DNA from: Sphingomonas gilva
GTDB lineage: Bacteria; Pseudomonadota; Alphaproteobacteria; Sphingomonadales; Sphingomonadaceae
Assembly: GCF_003515075.1 (NCBI RefSeq)
Contig: NZ_QWLV01000005.1
Span: 1-64,000 of the forward strand
Direction of reading: 5' to 3'
Length of the DNA: 64,000 nucleotides
This document shows positions 61,354 to 64,000 of this stretch, piece by piece. The stretch's first letter is position 1. Each line of letters opens with the position of its first letter. A program made the position numbers and the translations under genes. The notes under the pieces are model-generated. The model ran no database searches. It saw only the letters and a program-made list of their open reading frames with translations, and was not told the DNA's origin.

Positions 61354-62525
61354 TGCGCGACCTCCTGTTCCTCGCCCACCGCGCGCCCTTTCCGCCAGAT
61401 CGGGGCGACAAGATCCGCTCCTATCACCTGCTCAGGCATCTGGCGCAGCGCTGGCGGGTGCACCTCGCCGCCTTCATCGAGGGCGAGGACGAGACGGTGG
61501 TGCGCGAAGGCCTCGCGCCGTTCACCGCCGGCGTCGCGCTCGTCCGCCGCACCAAGGGCCGGGTCCGCGCCGCGCTGGAGGCGATCGCCACCGGCCGCCC
61601 CGTCTCGCTCGCCGCGTTCGATTCGCCCGCGCTGCAGCGTGCCGTCGATGACGCCATCGCCGCGCAGGACATCACCACCGCCTTCGTCTTCTCCAGCCAG
61701 ATGGCGCATTATGTCGACGCGTTCTCGGGCCCCATCGTGATGGATTTCGTCGACATGGATTCGGCCAAATTCGCCGCCTATGCCGACACCGCACGCGGCC
61801 CCATGCGCTGGATGATGCGCCGCGAGGCGCGCCTGCTGCTCGCGCACGACGCGGGGGTCGCGCGACGCGCCGAAGCGAGCCTGTTCGTCAGCGAAGCGGA
61901 AGCCGCGCTGTTCCGCAGCCGGGCGGTCGGCGCGCGCATCCATGCGGTCGAGAACGGCATCGACACCGATCGCTATGATCCCGCCATCCCGGCCGAGAAC
62001 GCGCCGCACCCGCTGATCGTGTTCACCGGGCAGATGGACTACCGGCCAAATATCGATGCGGTCGCCGCCTTCGCGCAGAACGTGCTGCCGGTGATCCGCA
62101 TCGGCCATCCGGGCGCGCATTTCGCCATCGTCGGCCGTGAACCGGCCCCCGCCGTTCGCGCGCTCGCCGCGCAGGACGGCGTGATCGTCACCGGCGAGGT
62201 GCCCGATGTCCGCCCCTGGCTCGCCGCCGCCGACGTCGTGGTCGCGCCGCTCACGCTGGCGCGCGGCGTCCAGAACAAGGTGCTCGAGGCGATGGCGATG
62301 GCCCGCCCGGTGGTCGCCTCGCCGCAAGCGGCCGAAGGAATCGACCATGACGGCACGATCCGCGTGGCAGAGGCGCGCGGGCAGGCGAGGGCGGTGCTCG
62401 ATCTGCTCGCCGATCCAGATACAGCCGCCGCGCTGGGAAAGGCCGCCCGCGCGCAAGTGATCGCGCGCTACGGCTGGGATGCGCGGCTGGCTCCGCTCGA
62501 TGCGCTGATGGAGCCGGCGCCATGA
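61353..62525 (+). CDS. XrtA-system glycosyltransferase (GT4-like)
   Basis: This 390-residue sugar transferase is of the PEP-CTERM/EpsH1-associated type. It has the N-terminal FLAHRAPFPPDRGDKIRSYH and the C-terminal GT-B donor site (NGIDTDRYDP, FTGQMDYRPNIDAV, LARGVQNKVLEAMAMARPVV). It likely adds a sugar in polymer repeat-unit assembly. Its stop overlaps the xrtA ATG as ATGA. Confidence 0.92.
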   Translation: MRDLLFLAHRAPFPPDRGDKIRSYHLLRHLAQRWRVHLAAFIEGEDETVVREGLAPFTAGVALVRRTKGRVRAALEAIATGRPVSLAAFDSPALQRAVDDAIAAQDITTAFVFSSQMAHYVDAFSGPIVMDFVDMDSAKFAAYADTARGPMRWMMRREARLLLAHDAGVARRAEASLFVSEAEAALFRSRAVGARIHAVENGIDTDRYDPAIPAENAPHPLIVFTGQMDYRPNIDAVAAFAQNVLPVIRIGHPGAHFAIVGREPAPAVRALAAQDGVIVTGEVPDVRPWLAAADVVVAPLTLARGVQNKVLEAMAMARPVVASPQAAEGIDHDGTIRVAEARGQARAVLDLLADPDTAAALGKAARAQVIARYGWDARLAPLDALMEPAP

Positions 62526-64000
62526 CTCCCTTCCCTGAAGGGGAGGGGGCGGGGGTGAGTTCCTCTCCGCTGGCGCCGGCGTCCGTGGCGTCGACCCACC
62601 CCCAGCCCCTCCCTTTCCAGGGAGGGGAGCTTGCGATCGTCCCCGCCTGGCGCAAACCGCTCGCGCACCTCGCCGCCGCGTGGCTCGCCATCCTCGCGCT
62701 GTTCCGCCGCGACACCGTGGACATGGCGGCGATCTGGTGGAACGATTCGAACTTCGGACACCTGCTGTTCGTCCCGCCGATCCTCGTCTGGCTGGTGTGG
62801 CAGCGGCGGCAGGCGCTGGCGGAGATTGCCCCGCGCGCCTGGTGGCCGGCGCTCGCGCTGGTCGGGGCGGGCGGCCTGGCCTGGCTGCTCGGCGAGGCGG
62901 CGGGGGTCGCGCTCGTGCGCCATCTCGCCCTGGTGCTGATGCTGCAGGGCGCCGTGGTGATGCTGCTCGGGCCGCACATCGCTCGCGCTCTCTTCTTCCC
63001 GCTCGCCTATGCGCTGTTCCTCGTTCCCTTCGGCGATTTCCTCGTCCAGCCGCTGCAGATGCTCACGGCGGAGATGTGCATGGCGCTGCTCCACCTGTTC
63101 GGCGTTCCCGCAACGATGGACGGCGTGCTGATCCGCATCCCGAACGGCTATTTCGAGGTGGCGGAGGCCTGCGCGGGCGCCAATTTCGTGCTGGCGATGG
63201 CGGCCTTCGCGGTGCTCGCGGCGCATCTCTGCTTTCGAAGCTGGCGGCGGCGCGCCGCGTTCCTCGTCTTCGCGCTCGCCATGCCGGTGATCGCCAACGG
63301 CATCCGCGCCTTCGCGACCATCTGGCTCGCCTGGCTGACCGATATCGACACCGCCGCGGGGTTCGATCACGTCGTCTATGGCTGGTTTTTCTTCGCCGCG
63401 GTGATGGCGCTGGTCGTCGCGACGGCGTGGCGCTTCTTCGACCGCGCGCCGGGCGAGATCGCGATCGATCCGGCGCGCTTCGCTCCATCCGCCGCCACGC
63501 TGAAGCCGGTACTGGCGCTTGCGCTGGTCGTCGGCCTTGTCGCGACGCCATTCATCTGGAGCCGCGTCACCGCCGCGCGATCCGCCGCCGTCACCCATAT
63601 CGACCTCCCCGCCGTCCCCGGCTGGCGGCGTACCGCACCGGCGGGCGAGCCCTGGGCGCCGCATTATGCCGGCGCCGATCTGCGCCTGATGGGCAGCTAC
63701 GTCGATGCGTCGGGCGCGCAGGTCGAGCTCGCCATCGCCGCCTATGCCCGGCAGGACGAGGGGCGAGAGCTGGTCGGCTTTGGCCAGGGCGCGATCGGCC
63801 CCGGCAGCCGCTGGATCTGGACCAGCGCCGCGCCCGGTGCGCCGCACGCCCGCGCCGAGCGGATCACCGGCCCCGGCGGGGTGGTGCGCGAGGTTCTGAC
63901 CTTCTATCGCGTCGGCGGGCAAATGACGGGCAGCGAGACGCGGGTGAAGCTGGAGACGATGAAGGCGCGGCTGCTCGGCAGCGATCCGCGGGCGGTGGCG
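62522..64000 (+). CDS. xrtA: Exosortase A with EpsI-like domain (partial, runs off the edge)
   Basis: This is the processing enzyme of the PEP-CTERM system, an 8-TM membrane protein that cuts substrates and probably transfers them to a glycan. The 493 codons visible have no stop. The catalytic Cys is residue 217 (EACAGANF), the Arg 262 (NGIRAF) and the His 283 (FDHVVYGW). From about residue 330 a periplasmic EpsI/DUF3485-like domain follows (LPAVPGWRRT), which is a separate protein in some systems. Residues about 2-38 are encoded by the family-D palindromic repeat at 62526-62629. Confidence 0.95.
   Translation, partial: MTPFPEGEGAGVSSSPLAPASVASTHPQPLPFQGGELAIVPAWRKPLAHLAAAWLAILALFRRDTVDMAAIWWNDSNFGHLLFVPPILVWLVWQRRQALAEIAPRAWWPALALVGAGGLAWLLGEAAGVALVRHLALVLMLQGAVVMLLGPHIARALFFPLAYALFLVPFGDFLVQPLQMLTAEMCMALLHLFGVPATMDGVLIRIPNGYFEVAEACAGANFVLAMAAFAVLAAHLCFRSWRRRAAFLVFALAMPVIANGIRAFATIWLAWLTDIDTAAGFDHVVYGWFFFAAVMALVVATAWRFFDRAPGEIAIDPARFAPSAATLKPVLALALVVGLVATPFIWSRVTAARSAAVTHIDLPAVPGWRRTAPAGEPWAPHYAGADLRLMGSYVDASGAQVELAIAAYARQDEGRELVGFGQGAIGPGSRWIWTSAAPGAPHARAERITGPGGVVREVLTFYRVGGQMTGSETRVKLETMKARLLGSDPRAVA
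62526..62629. repeat. C/G-rich palindromic repeat, family D, inside the start of xrtA
   Basis: The left arm (62526-62557, CTCCCTTCCCTGAAGGGG start) and right arm (62597-62629) are imperfect inverses, each with its own hairpin. The relative at 7545-7640 overlaps the rimM start. Here the whole element is read as the first residues of XrtA, before the first membrane segment. Confidence 0.75.

Overview
This 64 kb window reads as chromosomal DNA of a GC-rich alphaproteobacterium, most likely a member of the Sphingomonadaceae (Sphingomonas or a close relative). The case rests on an RcdA/DUF1465 gene, an alphaproteobacterial-type DksA without zinc cysteines, a sphingomonad-style exosortase A (XrtA) and exopolysaccharide locus, and several families of palindromic intergenic repeats. 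Genes are densely packed, with many ATGA/GTGA start-stop overlaps and very little empty DNA. No rRNA, tRNA, IS element or CRISPR array was seen.

Region 1 (1-11000) is the protein-targeting and translation block. yciB, ftsY and mtaB lie on the minus strand, then DUF924 and a GGDEF-EAL protein, then ffh, rpsP and rimM. A VapBC-like toxin-antitoxin pair and an oppositely oriented thioredoxin-reductase-like gene separate rimM from trmD and rplS, so the usual rpsP-rimM-trmD-rplS operon is split. Region 2 (11000-24800) holds a patatin, a polysaccharide deacetylase, a SoxR-controlled VOC gene, a DPP4-like peptidase, asd, a MarR-EmrA-EmrB efflux operon, two GFA-domain proteins, an alpha/beta hydrolase, an M2 (ACE-like) peptidase and a small unknown gene behind a CtrA-like site.

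Region 3 (24800-40400) is mostly housekeeping: trpE, a PpiD-like foldase, tpiA, a leucyl aminopeptidase, rimO, a potassium channel, surE and serS. It also carries a Host_attach protein, a Ser/Thr/Gly-rich PEP-CTERM-like protein, DksA, PilZ, two small DUF465 proteins, RcdA and a nitronate monooxygenase. Region 4 (40400-48900) is a complete histidine-utilisation cluster of the two-step type. hutF-hutC and hutI-hutH-hutG-hutU diverge from a 26-bp perfect palindrome that fits a HutC operator, and a JmjC-like cupin gene follows.

Region 5 (48970-64000, open at the right edge) is the XrtA/PEP-CTERM locus. One arm encodes two alpha/beta-hydrolase-like proteins and an acyl carrier protein. The other encodes an AMP-forming ligase and a PLP decarboxylase, followed by the polysaccharide machinery: export lipoprotein, chain-length protein, tyrosine kinase, beta-barrel, ATPase, deacetylase, FemAB-like protein, glycosyltransferase and XrtA fused to an EpsI-like domain. 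The Ser-rich PEP-CTERM-like protein near 36.5 kb is a likely XrtA substrate encoded away from the locus.

The most unusual signal is the palindromic repeats entering genes. A roughly 100-bp palindrome sits in frame inside the tyrosine-kinase gene. Repeats of another family supply the start codon and first residues of rimM, and the first residues of xrtA.
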